64,000 nt of DNA from Micromussa lordhowensis (taxonomy: Eukaryota; Cnidaria; Anthozoa; Scleractinia; Lobophylliidae). A program made the position numbers and the translations under genes. The notes under the pieces were generated by a model. It did not search any database and was not told the DNA's origin. It saw only the letters and a program-made list of their open reading frames with translations. Of the stretch, positions 1-12,700 are shown in pieces (within the stretch, counting starts at the first letter, position 1; each line of letters opens with the position of its first letter). The stretch lies in assembly GCA_964020085.1 (NCBI GenBank), contig OZ026599.1, positions 32,937,229-33,001,228 of the forward strand, given 5' to 3'.

Positions 1-3000
1 TCTTGTCCATCATGCTTAAAAACCTCATATGTCTGTTTCATGATGCCAACAATCTCCACATGTGTGACTTGAAGTCTTGTCTGTACAAGGCTGCGGTGAT
101 TTTTCTGTAGAAACAAAAAAAAGGTTCCATTAATTTCCACATCCAAGAACTTACATGTGTGTACTACCCTTTAACACGAAATTTTTCTTTTGTTTTCCCT
201 TGAGTCCTGATGTGTCCCTCGACTTCGTCTCAAGAAACATCAAGACTCGAGGGAAGATAAAACTAACTAGTTTCCCGAGGGACCATTACATTAAGTGCTT
301 TGTTATACATTTAGACTTTCACTCAACAAAACAGGCACTGTGTATTCAGCATACGGGCAACAACTGTGCAATTATCGTATCCTTGTCGTGTGATACATTT
401 GAATTTGATCAGGGGCATGTGACCAAGAATCGACCAATCACAGTACTTGTTTTGTCGAGTGAAAGTCTAGGTATATACATGTAACAATATAACATGTTGA
501 CTTGGCCTCGGAATGCTGGAAATCCCATTTCCAAGGATCACAATTTATCTCGAACCCCCTTCTCTCACATCCTGTACCCGCTCCAGTGATTCATTACCAA
601 CAACAATTTCTTCTAAATGAAATATCCAGACTGGTTCAACAGTGCAATTTACCTGTTCCTCTTCAAATTCCAGGTTGTCATACACCCTCTTGCCATCAAT
701 CTTGACCAGTAACATCTCACTGATCTTCTTACAGTTCTTGGAAATGGTCAAGTTTGCATTCTTGTAGTCATCCACAATATCTTGCACCTGCAAATAAAAA
801 ATACAATTTTGTAGACTGACACTACCTTGATATAAATTATTATTTCCTTGCAGGATATATCAGCATATGAAAGCATGAAGCGCATAGATTTTCTGCAAGG
901 CTAGTGGAATTAACAAACACTCGCCACAGTGAGAAAGCAAGTGACAGTATCTGTTTGATCATACTCTAGGTAGTCCGCTAATTATGTGGTATTTTGATTA
1001 TACTTCATTTTGTTATGAACATTTACCGGTAGGTAGTGGCTTTTTGTTTAGCAAAATACATGCAAATGCATGCACATGCCTTCCCGCAATTTAAATGCAT
1101 GTATACCGGTGAAATACACTCATATGCATGTAAAAACATCAACAGTAAATTTGACATGTGTGTACATGTAATTGCACATACTTAACACACATTTTACACA
1201 TAATTTTATACGACTCGCATTTTACACCCATGTAAGTGCTGCAATCCCTTTGGCCTGTACTGCACTCTTTGAAGTTTGCACATGAAAACTGGGTGATGGT
1301 CAAGGACTTTGGGCTAAAAAAACATTGACTCGGACTAGTATCCGAGGGGCACTCCATACTACATGTGCAAGATTCATAAATTTGATTCCTCCTCTTACCT
1401 TGCTACAGTTATTTCTGCACTCTCCAATGAAGTAATCAGAGATTCCTTTTGATGCCCAAGTAAGCTTGGTCAGGCCAGGATGGATCTTTTTGTCTAGGGA
1501 CCTGATTCGTTCTCTGAACAATCCACGCTCTTCCGGGGACAAAACAGCTATGATCCTGAAAACAGGAAACAACAAAATAATGTAAGGTTAATCAAGTTCT
1601 TAAATTCTCAGGAGCACTTGCCACACATTGGGTATTATTATTAGGAGTTACATTCTGATTGCCTTGGTACAATTTCATTTGCACAACTTGGAGGAGGATG
1701 GTCAAAATGGAGTTGAACACCCTACATTAAACTTGAGGAGTCATCGGCATATGGCAGACAGGAGTGGAGGAACTTTGTCGCTGACTGCTCTGTATGCACT
1801 GACGGGCATACAGGGCAGTAAGTAAGTACATGCACTACAATAACAGCACTTATTACAATCATTACAAGTAAAGAGTGTTGGTGGTAAATACACTGGACTC
1901 TGGTCAAGGTCAAAGATTGTATTTTATTTCAGAGTATAAGCCCAGAAACATCTTGTGCAATATTTTCTGCAACATTTTTCACCCCAGGAATTGTTATGTA
2001 CAATATTACAGAATCGAAGTAGAATGAGCTCCTACTTCAATCTGAAGTATTGCATGCAAATTGTGTGCATTCAACAATTTCAGGGCTCTGCTGGACATAC
2101 AATTCAATTTAGCAATTTCGAGCAAATTGCACCACGTCCAGGCCTTTAAAATCACTTAACTTTCATAGTGGGTCTGTCCACCAACAAATCATGAGCCTAA
2201 GTACAACCGGCCAAAATCACTGATAAATAATTACCCTTTGATAGACACTACCAAAAGATCCACTGAAACTCCAAGCTGTTTCATACTGAAGATTCCACAG
2301 TTAAATACAACATGTATATCCTCTGAATTTTATTTTCAATCTAGTTATCTGAGGAACAAACCTGTTGTAGTCTCGGACAACAAGCAGCACATTTTCTAGG
2401 AGTATTCTTAGGTCTTCCTTCTTCATGTACAGATCCGAAACATAGTGAGGCGTCTCAAACATCAACTTCTCCCAGTAGTGAATTTCATTGAATAACTTAA
2501 CGAGCGTCCTAAGGGTATAAGAAAAAATAATATCAGATCTACCATTATTGCCACCAACAGCCCACAAAAATCTGGTTATATTAACAGGGTGGCCATATTA
2601 AAAGGGTAATTTGGTTTTATCAACTGAGTTGATAATGTGAATTGGCAACCATAAAGAGATTCGAAAGCTGACGTTTCGAGTGTTAGCCCTTCGTCGGAGC
2701 GAATATTAAAAGGGGTTCTTTGAACAAGAAAGTGGACAACTGAGCTTTTGTCTGGGCCACAATAAAGTGACTGTAATAACAAGGTGGCTGTAGTAAAGGG
2801 GTGGCTGCAAGGCGGGTTTCCACTGTTTAGTTGACTATAATTTTCAATAATGAATGCAGAACAAGGCTAAATTTCATGTAGTATTTTCTGATGTAAGACA
2901 CCAATATTAGTACTGCATGCAGTCACAGTTATCATTGATGCCAGAACTTGAACTCAGAACTTGGCTCAGCAAAAAAGACAAAATGAAGAGAGATGAATTC

Positions 3001-6000
3001 TTCTTCTCGTAACACTCACTCCCCCATATTGGTGTAGTATATTCATTCAGCAGACTTAGTTTATGACAAAGAAACTAAGCCGTTTTGAGGTGACAACAGG
3101 CTGGTTAAGATTCAAGTAAGGATGACAAAGACTTGTCACTGAAAGCATTGACAATGAATGGTGATAGTACATTAATAAACATCTACCGTAAGAACAAGTT
3201 ATGCATCCAGGATCAATAATTTATCAACTCCTCATCTAGACAATTTATAAATTTATAAGCAAAAAAGGGAGTAATGAAAAAGTAAAATGGCAAATTAACC
3301 TGTCAAAATTGAGATCAAGAGTCCCAGATCTGTCAAGGCTGCGTCGCATCAGAGGAATTTCTAGCAGCCTAGTAGCCTCTTTGTCCACCGTAGATGTCCA
3401 TTCATTGAAAGTCTTTCTCACAAACTCATCGAGGGCCTGTCAAATAACCAAACCGTCATGAAATATGAAACACTTACAGTGCTTCTAGCACTATAAACCT
3501 GAGAAATTTAACATCAGAAAACCGTCATTAAGAAGATGAAGGAAGGAAGCCATTTTTCAGTAGGGCTGTATATACTTTGGTCAGGATAATGCTTAGCATA
3601 CATGTATTTATTCAGATGTCTTTCAGAAATCACTCTTACTTAATACTACAATATTCAGCCTTTTCATGTCGTCCTGTATTTCTAGAGGGGCAGGGTTGTC
3701 AGTACATGTACATGTAGGTTTTTGAGTACATGTAGGAGGTTCCATCCAAAAAGTAGACGGCTATATCCATTTTATTTCTCCAGTATCACACTCAGAACTG
3801 ACCTACTAACATTCGGAGTAACCGGCACAGTATTCAAAATAGCTGGTGAAATGTGCCAGTTGCCGGCTTATTTTGACAATCCTGGAGGGGGGCATGAGGG
3901 CTTGTGAACACCACATCACCACAAGAAAAGTCGACAAATCACTGTCACTGCAACATGTATGTTTAGTCCCATGATATGAATGTCTACACTTGACATACTG
4001 GTAATACTTTTAAACCTCAACAATGTTCCACAAAATAAACACATCACAATGTTTGTCATTGCCTATGACTGATGATGCCTGTAAAAGGTCAAAAAACAGC
4101 TTTATATTGGATTTTTAAATGCAATGGTACTTGCTTGATATACAATCGCTGTAAATTGCATGCATTAGCAAAGTTTACATGCTACCTTTAGGCCTGAGAA
4201 AGGTCAAACAAGAAACCACAGCACCATCAATAATTTCATTTCACTGAACACCGCAGCTTGGCTGAAAATGAACATTGCACACCATAGGGTTTGAGATCAC
4301 TGCAACACCGCAAGGTGGGACTCCTTCACCGCATCACAATCAACACTGCAACACCACAACACTGCAAATCCCCATGTCCCCCTCTTTCTATGATCGATAC
4401 TTAACAATCACAGGCACTCTCTACACCAAGGTGTTTAAATTGTTAGTATTTTACAAGTAAAACATTGGAACAACCTGACAGAATGCCAGGAGATAAATGT
4501 AATCAATTAAGAGCCGTAACTAGTATCCCATTTAATCAACAAAGCGATACTGAAAAATTCTACATATACAGTGTACATGTAGCTAATGCATGCAAAAGAA
4601 ATTTGAGTTAAGTTTCTACACCACTGAAGAATTGTCCCACTTCCTTTGGAATCAAGGTCTTAATCTGAAATCATGCAACAAACTAAATAGATGCAGCATG
4701 AGTTATAGCTATCGCCTCTTAAAATAATTAGCACATACCTGGGCCAATTGTTGATATTGTGATCTGATTTCCTCACCAGTTCCGATCAATGGCAGAAAGA
4801 AAGATTTTTTCAAGACCTATAACACAGGAAAATACAATGTACAATGTAAATACTATGCATAATAACTTGTGTTTAGTCTACAAAATAAAGCAGGTTTGCT
4901 GGGTTGTAATTACATGTAAGTTCTGATTCACTTGTAGCCTTGAACTTCACACCTGTAGGACTTGTTACTTTATGGGTGAATTGTATAAACTACAATGTAC
5001 ACGTACAGCCAAGTTCAACCGTAAAAACAAGGGGCCCACAAGGCATGCTCAGCTGTAACGGTGGCTACGGGTTACGGCCCTTATTGACAACCCTGGATTT
5101 GAACTGATGTTGATCAAGATCGATCTTACATTCATTGGCCGGTCAATGCGTCTCTTGAGCATCCTTGCCCAGGCTGCAGATCCTGCGTAGTGTGGATACA
5201 TGGGGGGTAAGTTCACAGTTTTGGTGTTGAATTCTTTCTTCACCAAGTTCAATTCTTCATTGAAGAGCTGGTATACTTCCACTGTTTTCTTGTCAATTGT
5301 GCGTCGGATAGCCTGCAAAAGGGAACAAATGGGAAGGTGGTTAATTAAAGTCTTTTATCATATGACCCGTACGGCCCCGCACACAATTTCCTTGCAAAAC
5401 CATAAGAGAAAAGGTCCCGTATGAGGGCCGTACGCGTCAAAGTGATATGGCCGGAAAAACACGTACGGCCCTACTAGAAATGCGTACAGCCCTACTAGAA
5501 ACGAGTGTGCCAAAATCGATGCGTGTTAATGGCAAAAACAATATTTTGTTGCTGCCAAAGTTTGTTCTCTCCACAATGAGTCATGAAAGTGAACATTCTG
5601 AGAGCGAATTTTACTATCCAGGCGAATTGTCCCATGCAGAACTACTTCAGTTGCCAACTCACTCCGAAAGCAAAGAAAGAAGTTAAACACTCCTCGCAAA
5701 TGAAAAAGCTCACAACTTTCTCAGAAACCAACAAGCAAACAGGCGGTCAAGGAAACAACTTTTCCGGATAAACTGTCCAAACAGTCGGCGAAACTTCTTT
5801 CCTTCAAAAGAAAGAAAACCGAAGAAGTAAACAAAGTACGATATAAATGTTTTCTTCGAGTTTCAGAGTTTCTGGGAGATGTTGGTTGAACCAGAAAAAT
5901 CACAAACATACCTTGTGTGCAGTAGGATAAACTGCTCTGTAGTTTCTACGTCAGTGTTATTTGAAGAGACAAAACTGAATGCGAATACAAGTTCATTACC

Positions 6001-6652
6001 GCACGGTTCATCCAGATAAATATAAAAACTCGCTTGTGTTTAACCAGTTTAATCGTGTAATTTCCACTACACCAGCAAAGTCAGCAAACCCAGGCACTGT
6101 TTTCAGGAGCCAACATGTGTCATAAATGTTCAGTTGCCCGGTTGTCCCTTGTTTTAGAGAATCCAAGAGGTCGACAAATAGCTTGAAACGATGCCGACAT
6201 TTTCGTGAGTCTTCAGATGAAGATTTGTAAGCAATTTCAGTGAAGCGTGAAGCGACCTTTTGTCACTCGCTAAGTTTTTGATGGCTTGACATATTTTTGA
6301 CAGCTTTATGTCAACTTTCTGTTGGCTTTTTAGCGTGGACAAAAATAGAACGTGAATTGTGTTTTTCGATGAATTGTGAGTTTCTTGTTCGATGCGAAGA
6401 AACTGATAAGTCGGTTTCTTGTAGAAACTTTCATGTAATTGTTCCGCACGCGCAGCCGTCTGATCTTATGTAATCGCGTCCTATTTAGGCTCAAATACAA
6501 TTTTCAAAATTTTCAACAGTAGGTGGTCATATGATAAAATGCTTACTGAGTAAAATGCTGACTGAGTAAGGTCGGGCCGGACGGGAAAATATTTGGCTCT
6601 CGATCAGGACGTACGTACCTCGCTGCGCTCGGTCCGTACGCCCTGACCTGGA

Positions 6653-6700
<48 letters not shown>

Positions 6701-9700
6701 TTAATAAGCCGCTTATATGATACAGCAATAACCAAAACCAGGGATATGAAAAAGTTATTTTCAGTTGCTTTATTTGGCCACAGGCAAAATTGCCATTAAA
6801 TTGAAGAAAACCTTAAAATAGTAGTTTACTAAAAAGATATAATAACAAACCATAAAGAAACAAGGGTGGTTAAGGATGGAGAAGATTAACGAGCAATACA
6901 AGTGAAACTTACAATCAGACCACCAAAACACAGGAAAGATTCAAGAGTAATTGTAGGCTCAATTTTCCCCGCTCTCTTGCGCCGAGTTCAGGGGAGGAAC
7001 ACAGCCGCATTTCCCAAACAGCTGGAAATCAAGCCTATAGTATCAACTACCATGAGCTACACCTAAGCAGAACATTTGATGAACATTCCTTGAAATTTAA
7101 TCTTTTACCTCTCTTGATGACAAATGCTGGAAGATGTCCAAAATTTCTACACCTTCTTGGACAGTGGTTATTGTATCAAAAGCAGAGGACATCAGATTCT
7201 GAACCATGACTTCCAGGTCCTTCACCCCAGCACGGAATCTGTTGTAATCATCATGCCATGTTGTTGCCTGTTGAGCAAAATACGATTTCAATAAGACTTG
7301 CAAGTCCACAATAATTATTATTATTCATTAAATCAGAAACTCACAATAAAGAAAACAGAAACCTTTCTATGGTCAAACAGGTAATGACCACACAGGAAAC
7401 ACTGTTACAGTTAGATAAGAGGACTTGGATCATGAGTACTAAAGGTAACTGAGTGTCGATAGATACATGTACCCTCTATCAACATTCATATCTCAATCGA
7501 TACAAGGTCAACACTAGACTGACACTTGATCGACAGTCGGTTGATAGTTGGTTAGATAGAGTGTCAACAGATTCATATGTATCAATCGAAGCTTGATGGC
7601 ATGTCTCTGAAAATTAGTTGACTTTCGACAGACTGCCGACTGACATGTTGATCGAGTGTTACCGAGTATTGATCGAGTGTTGATCAAGGGTGGTATTGAT
7701 CTGCACTCAAATGCGGATGCCTGAAGTTAGTACACATGATCCAAGGGCTTGACCAAAATGATATTGCTGTTTATGAGTACAGATACCTGCAAGTGTTGTA
7801 ATCATGATAAATACACAAAAAAGAGAGAAAGTGTTTTATGATCAAAATTAATAGTCATACATCTTGGTTAAAACTGAGTGACCTCTTCTACATTGTAGAG
7901 ATTATTATTCCTGTGAAGAGGGCCATACAGAATGATCACCAGCCTTACTAAGTAAGAAGATTTTGAGGAAATCCATTTTTCTTATCTACACAAAAAGGTA
8001 CTAAAGTATGTTAACATTACATGTATAGCATTACTTTCAGGAGGGAGGAGATTGACAATAGCATAATGATTGTTCCATTGCACTTCTTATCAAAAGATCT
8101 GGGTTCTAGCTGAGAGTAAGACATTTTATTACTCTCACTGCACCTCTCTCCACCAGAACTGTCCTGTTTAAGATAACCTGACAAAAGTGCCTCAGGTTAT
8201 GACAAGATCTTGCTTACCTTAACATCCAGAATAGTTTTCTTCACATCTTTGAGGATCTGCAGATTCTTTTCAAATGTTGCTTCAATCTCCAGCAGGCTCC
8301 TGACAACCTCTGGACCTCGCACACCATGGAAACAAGGTAGTGGTCGCTTCTCTCCATCATACATTCTGGCAAAGTGGACTTGTCCCTCACATACCTACAA
8401 GCAAGAATTCTCATATTATTAATTATCAAGGTTTTCAAAACATTATAACACTGACTATTAGCTTTTTTTGAGCCCTGACATGATAAGCCAATCTTAAAAT
8501 ACCAGTATTTCACATGCAACCCAGCAATCCAGAAGATCAGTAGTTTGCATTGTATTGATGTGTACTATACTATCATTGCAGAATTTTTGCCTAGTGGATA
8601 TGGAACACATTAATTAAATACATGTAATACATTTATTTATCACTATGGCAAAGTAATAACTTGCAAAAATTACAGTACCTCCAGAAGATCTTTGCATCGC
8701 TGCACAAAAGCATCCACTTGGGCAAAGATGCTGCTCTGGTCAAGAATCCACCTCTCATTTGACAGCTTAGAATGCATTCTACTGATCTAAAAAGGGCAAA
8801 ACAAACGTGATCTGATGAGAAGCACCAATTGAACAGGGAAAGGCCTCTAACTCTACTAGTTAGTCTACTTGTAACAGAGATTATAATGGACGCAGACCCA
8901 AATCAAAGAGTTACATGTAGACTTAGCCCAAAAGAATTTCTTGATCACTGAGAGTCACGGCTATCAATATTCACTCCATGATACCACAATGATGCATGTC
9001 ACCTGGATCTTGAGATCCCTTGAACTGGAAAAAACTTTAATCTCATTCCTCTTGTCATTCTACAACCATCCTACATTTAGCACTTCTTTATGAACATACT
9101 TGAACACCTTACCTTACTATAGGTGTGTTTCCATGACTCACAGCACTCAATACTCTCTTGTAATCCCTGCATACTTGTCTTGATCCGACCCTCAAAGATG
9201 TCCTCCAAAGAGATTTTGGTGCTGCATCTCTTGATAATCTCATTACTCACCTGCAAAGCAAAGAAGACAAATGTCACACTACTAAACTGCAGTTGAAGGG
9301 GTCCGTGGAATAAAGCCCTAAGTGACTTTTATAACATTTTGAGGTAGCTAGGATATCATTGAGATACCTTCCAGCCACTGTAAGTTACAGTTTACTCTGG
9401 TTTTCATTATTGTCTAAAAAGAACAACATTTCATCATTTTTCAGGAGATACCCCTTCTCTATATACTCCAGACACCTTGACATACGGTATACTGTAGTCT
9501 ACAAGCTTGGTACTTACAGATGACCAAAACACACTGCCCTGCCTTGCCCACCTGCCCTACCCTACTGCTTCCTTGTGCTTCCTTCACTTGTCTGCTGAGC
9601 TCAAGAGCAATGTTAACGCGACAAGGCTAGTGGTGGGGTTTTTGTTCATTCATAGTTGACAGGGCAAATAGACACAAACTGACTAAAATCTTTCAGCTAC

Positions 9701-12700
9701 AGGATTGCTGAGCTTACATGTACCTAATAACAAAACTAAAGACTCCTGCTAGTCAGATTCTAAACATGTTTCTCTATTAATTTTAATCATTTTATCAAAT
9801 ACTATAATAATATTACAGTACCCATCACTTTATTGCATTGTATGAGTTAAACATTAAAACAGTTTATTGCAGCTGTATTGTAATCAGGATTTCCAGTGAG
9901 GACGTACAGTGTATGATTGTACAATTATTTAGTGCTGCTGGGTATCACTAAATGTCTCTCCTGACTAGTGTTTCTGGGTCATGTGTACTAAAGGTATCTG
10001 TGGTCAAGTGTCGATCGATATCCTCAATTGATACCCCCGAGCGACCCTCAATAAAAACTAGATTGACACTCCATGGACACCTTGGTTGGCACTTGATCGA
10101 CACTCCATCAACATCTCGGCCAACAGTTGAATAATTTTTGAATGATTCATATGAGTCAGTTGACACTCAGTCAACTATCAAGAAACTTTTGATTGAGTGT
10201 TGACCAAGTATCAATCGGGATGTCAATCAAGTATTGATCAAGAAGTTGATTGAGGGTATCGATTTCAGGAGAGTATCGATCAAGACTCGACCACGGATGT
10301 CTTTAGTACACATGATCTGTGTTTCTTTTGATTTGCTCACTTTCTTTTATGACAGTAGATAAAATCTATCACTGAAATTTATAACACACATGTAGGAAGC
10401 CTATCTTGTATATGTATATACATCATCTATGTACATGTACATAATTTGTAGTGGAGCTCCTACACGCCAAAGGCATGCAAGTGGAGCCCCGTATGTTAGA
10501 CAATTTGGTAACCCATCACAAAAATTTTAGTTGTCACATGACTGTCTGTACGTCTCTACGTATGTTAGTCCATATGCCAAGCCCAATACAAAAATTAGAG
10601 AGTAGCACCAATACCATAGGTATATTTTTGATAAATTGGACATTCATGTTATGGTTAATTAACAGCTGTCAAAACAAACTATCCACTGACCAACATCACA
10701 TGATCATATCGCAGGCACAGGTTTAGAGCTCATCAAGGTCAGTTGACCGCTGACCAAATGCTGGTTTTTGATTAGATTGCAGACTCAAGTCAGGTTATTG
10801 GATGGAGTATGTGCAAAGCAAAATTTTGGTGCAAATTAACCCCTGCCGCATTGTTGACTTTTCTTTCATTGTCTCTTAATTAACAACTATATCGCTAAAT
10901 GAAGGTTGCATGCCTGAGACATCCAGGAGCTTCCACTATTGGCAGCAGCTCCCAGATGAAGACTGGCAAATCTTGGAAAATGAGCCATGAGCCCCTACGC
11001 GAAAGGGGAGACAGGCACCCGTCACACTGAATTAACAGTGGAAAGAGGGAGGGAAGGGGGTGGTGAATGCTTGAAAACCTGCTCCCATACAAAAGCAACA
11101 CTCGCGGAAAACACCATCTCCACGAAGGCTGCAAACATGTCTCCAATCAGGAGCACATGGAATCCTGGTGCATGCATGCATCCCCACACCGCTGACCAAC
11201 TACAGGCATGCTGGCACTCTTTGTTGTTAACTCTGTTAAATTGTATTTAACTGCATCAAAATTTAACACATCAGTAACATACAATGTACATGAAAATGGT
11301 GCATGCATTTTGTGTGTGCGTAGGCCGCTTATCTCTGACCTGTACAGTATGTGTTTCCTATAGTCCTTGGAATGCTACTGTATGTATAAAAACGTTTGAC
11401 TGCAAAACCTACCTTTCGGAGCAACCCAGTGAGTCTCTCTCTACTCCTATAATGTTCGGAGTTCATCCAGATAATGCGAATGATGTTCAGTATTTTAGGT
11501 AGCATTGCTGGGATGTCCTTGGGCTGTGCTTGAGCCAATTCTTCACAAGGTTCTTTCAGTGTGGACAGGAATTTCAGGTTGCTCTGAGCTTGAGCCGATC
11601 CATCCTGTCAACGAAACAAATTGAGGAGTAACTCAGGCCAAACGATTTACATGACTGTATGTTGCTTTTAATTGTGGGGGCGTGGTGGCCTTGTGGTTAG
11701 TCTGCTCGACTCCGGAGCAAGCGGTCCGGGTTGGAGCCCTGGCCGGGGACATTGTGTTGTGTTCTTGGGCAAGACACTTTACTCTCACAGTGCCTCTCTC
11801 CACCCAGGTGTATAAATGGGTACCGGCGAATTTGATGCTGGGGTTAACCCTGCGATGGACTAGCATCCCATCCAGGGGGGAGTAGAAATACTCCTAGTCG
11901 CTTCATGTTACTGAAACTGGGATAAGCTCCGGCCTGATGAGCCACTAGGCTCGTATGCAGACTTTACCTTTACCTTACGTTGCTTTTAATAATTAGCTTT
12001 CAGTATCTACTTGATTAAGGATGGTGCCTACTTTTGGTCTTTTGCCCAAATTACCAGTATGTGGAAAAAGAGGATTTCAGAAAGGGCTACTGGAAAACTG
12101 GGGGTTGCTAGGCATAATATTACCATAATATTTTGCAAGCCTTGTTTTCAGGATACAAGGATTTACCACGTCCTTTGTTTTTAGCACAGGCTGTACATGC
12201 CATGCAACAACTTTTCAAATTAAAGGCTAAACCTGCGTGTGGTATTTTTAGGATAGCCTATTATTAGGTTGCTACAGAGGTCAAAAACAAACCTGTATAA
12301 GCTTTGAAAGCTTCAGAAATGGAGCCACATAAGAACTCTTGGATTGCTCCAGAATGGACTGAATTCTCCTCACTCCTGGCTTGTCCAGTTGCTCACTGAT
12401 TCCTGACAGATCAGCACAACGACTGCGCCAAAACTCAATCTCTTCCAGTGGGCCTGAATTCTCTGCTGCCTCAAACGTGTCTTGACTACTGAGCAACTCT
12501 TTAATTTGTCTTGTCCAATGGATCATGGCAGCTTAAACAATCAACATAATACAACCAGTTTGTGAGAATTAATTAATTGGCAGTTGGATAGCAGATAAGA
12601 ACGTCTATCAGAAATTTGGAAACTAGAAAAGTAATTTGTCACTACAATGTATATTCACATGTAATAATCATAAGATGCTACATGAAGTCAAGGTAGCAAT

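Noticed and set aside
11633..11885. Open frames on both strands across 11633-11885
   Set aside because: They fall within the SINE, which is a tRNA-derived non-coding element with its own target-site duplication.
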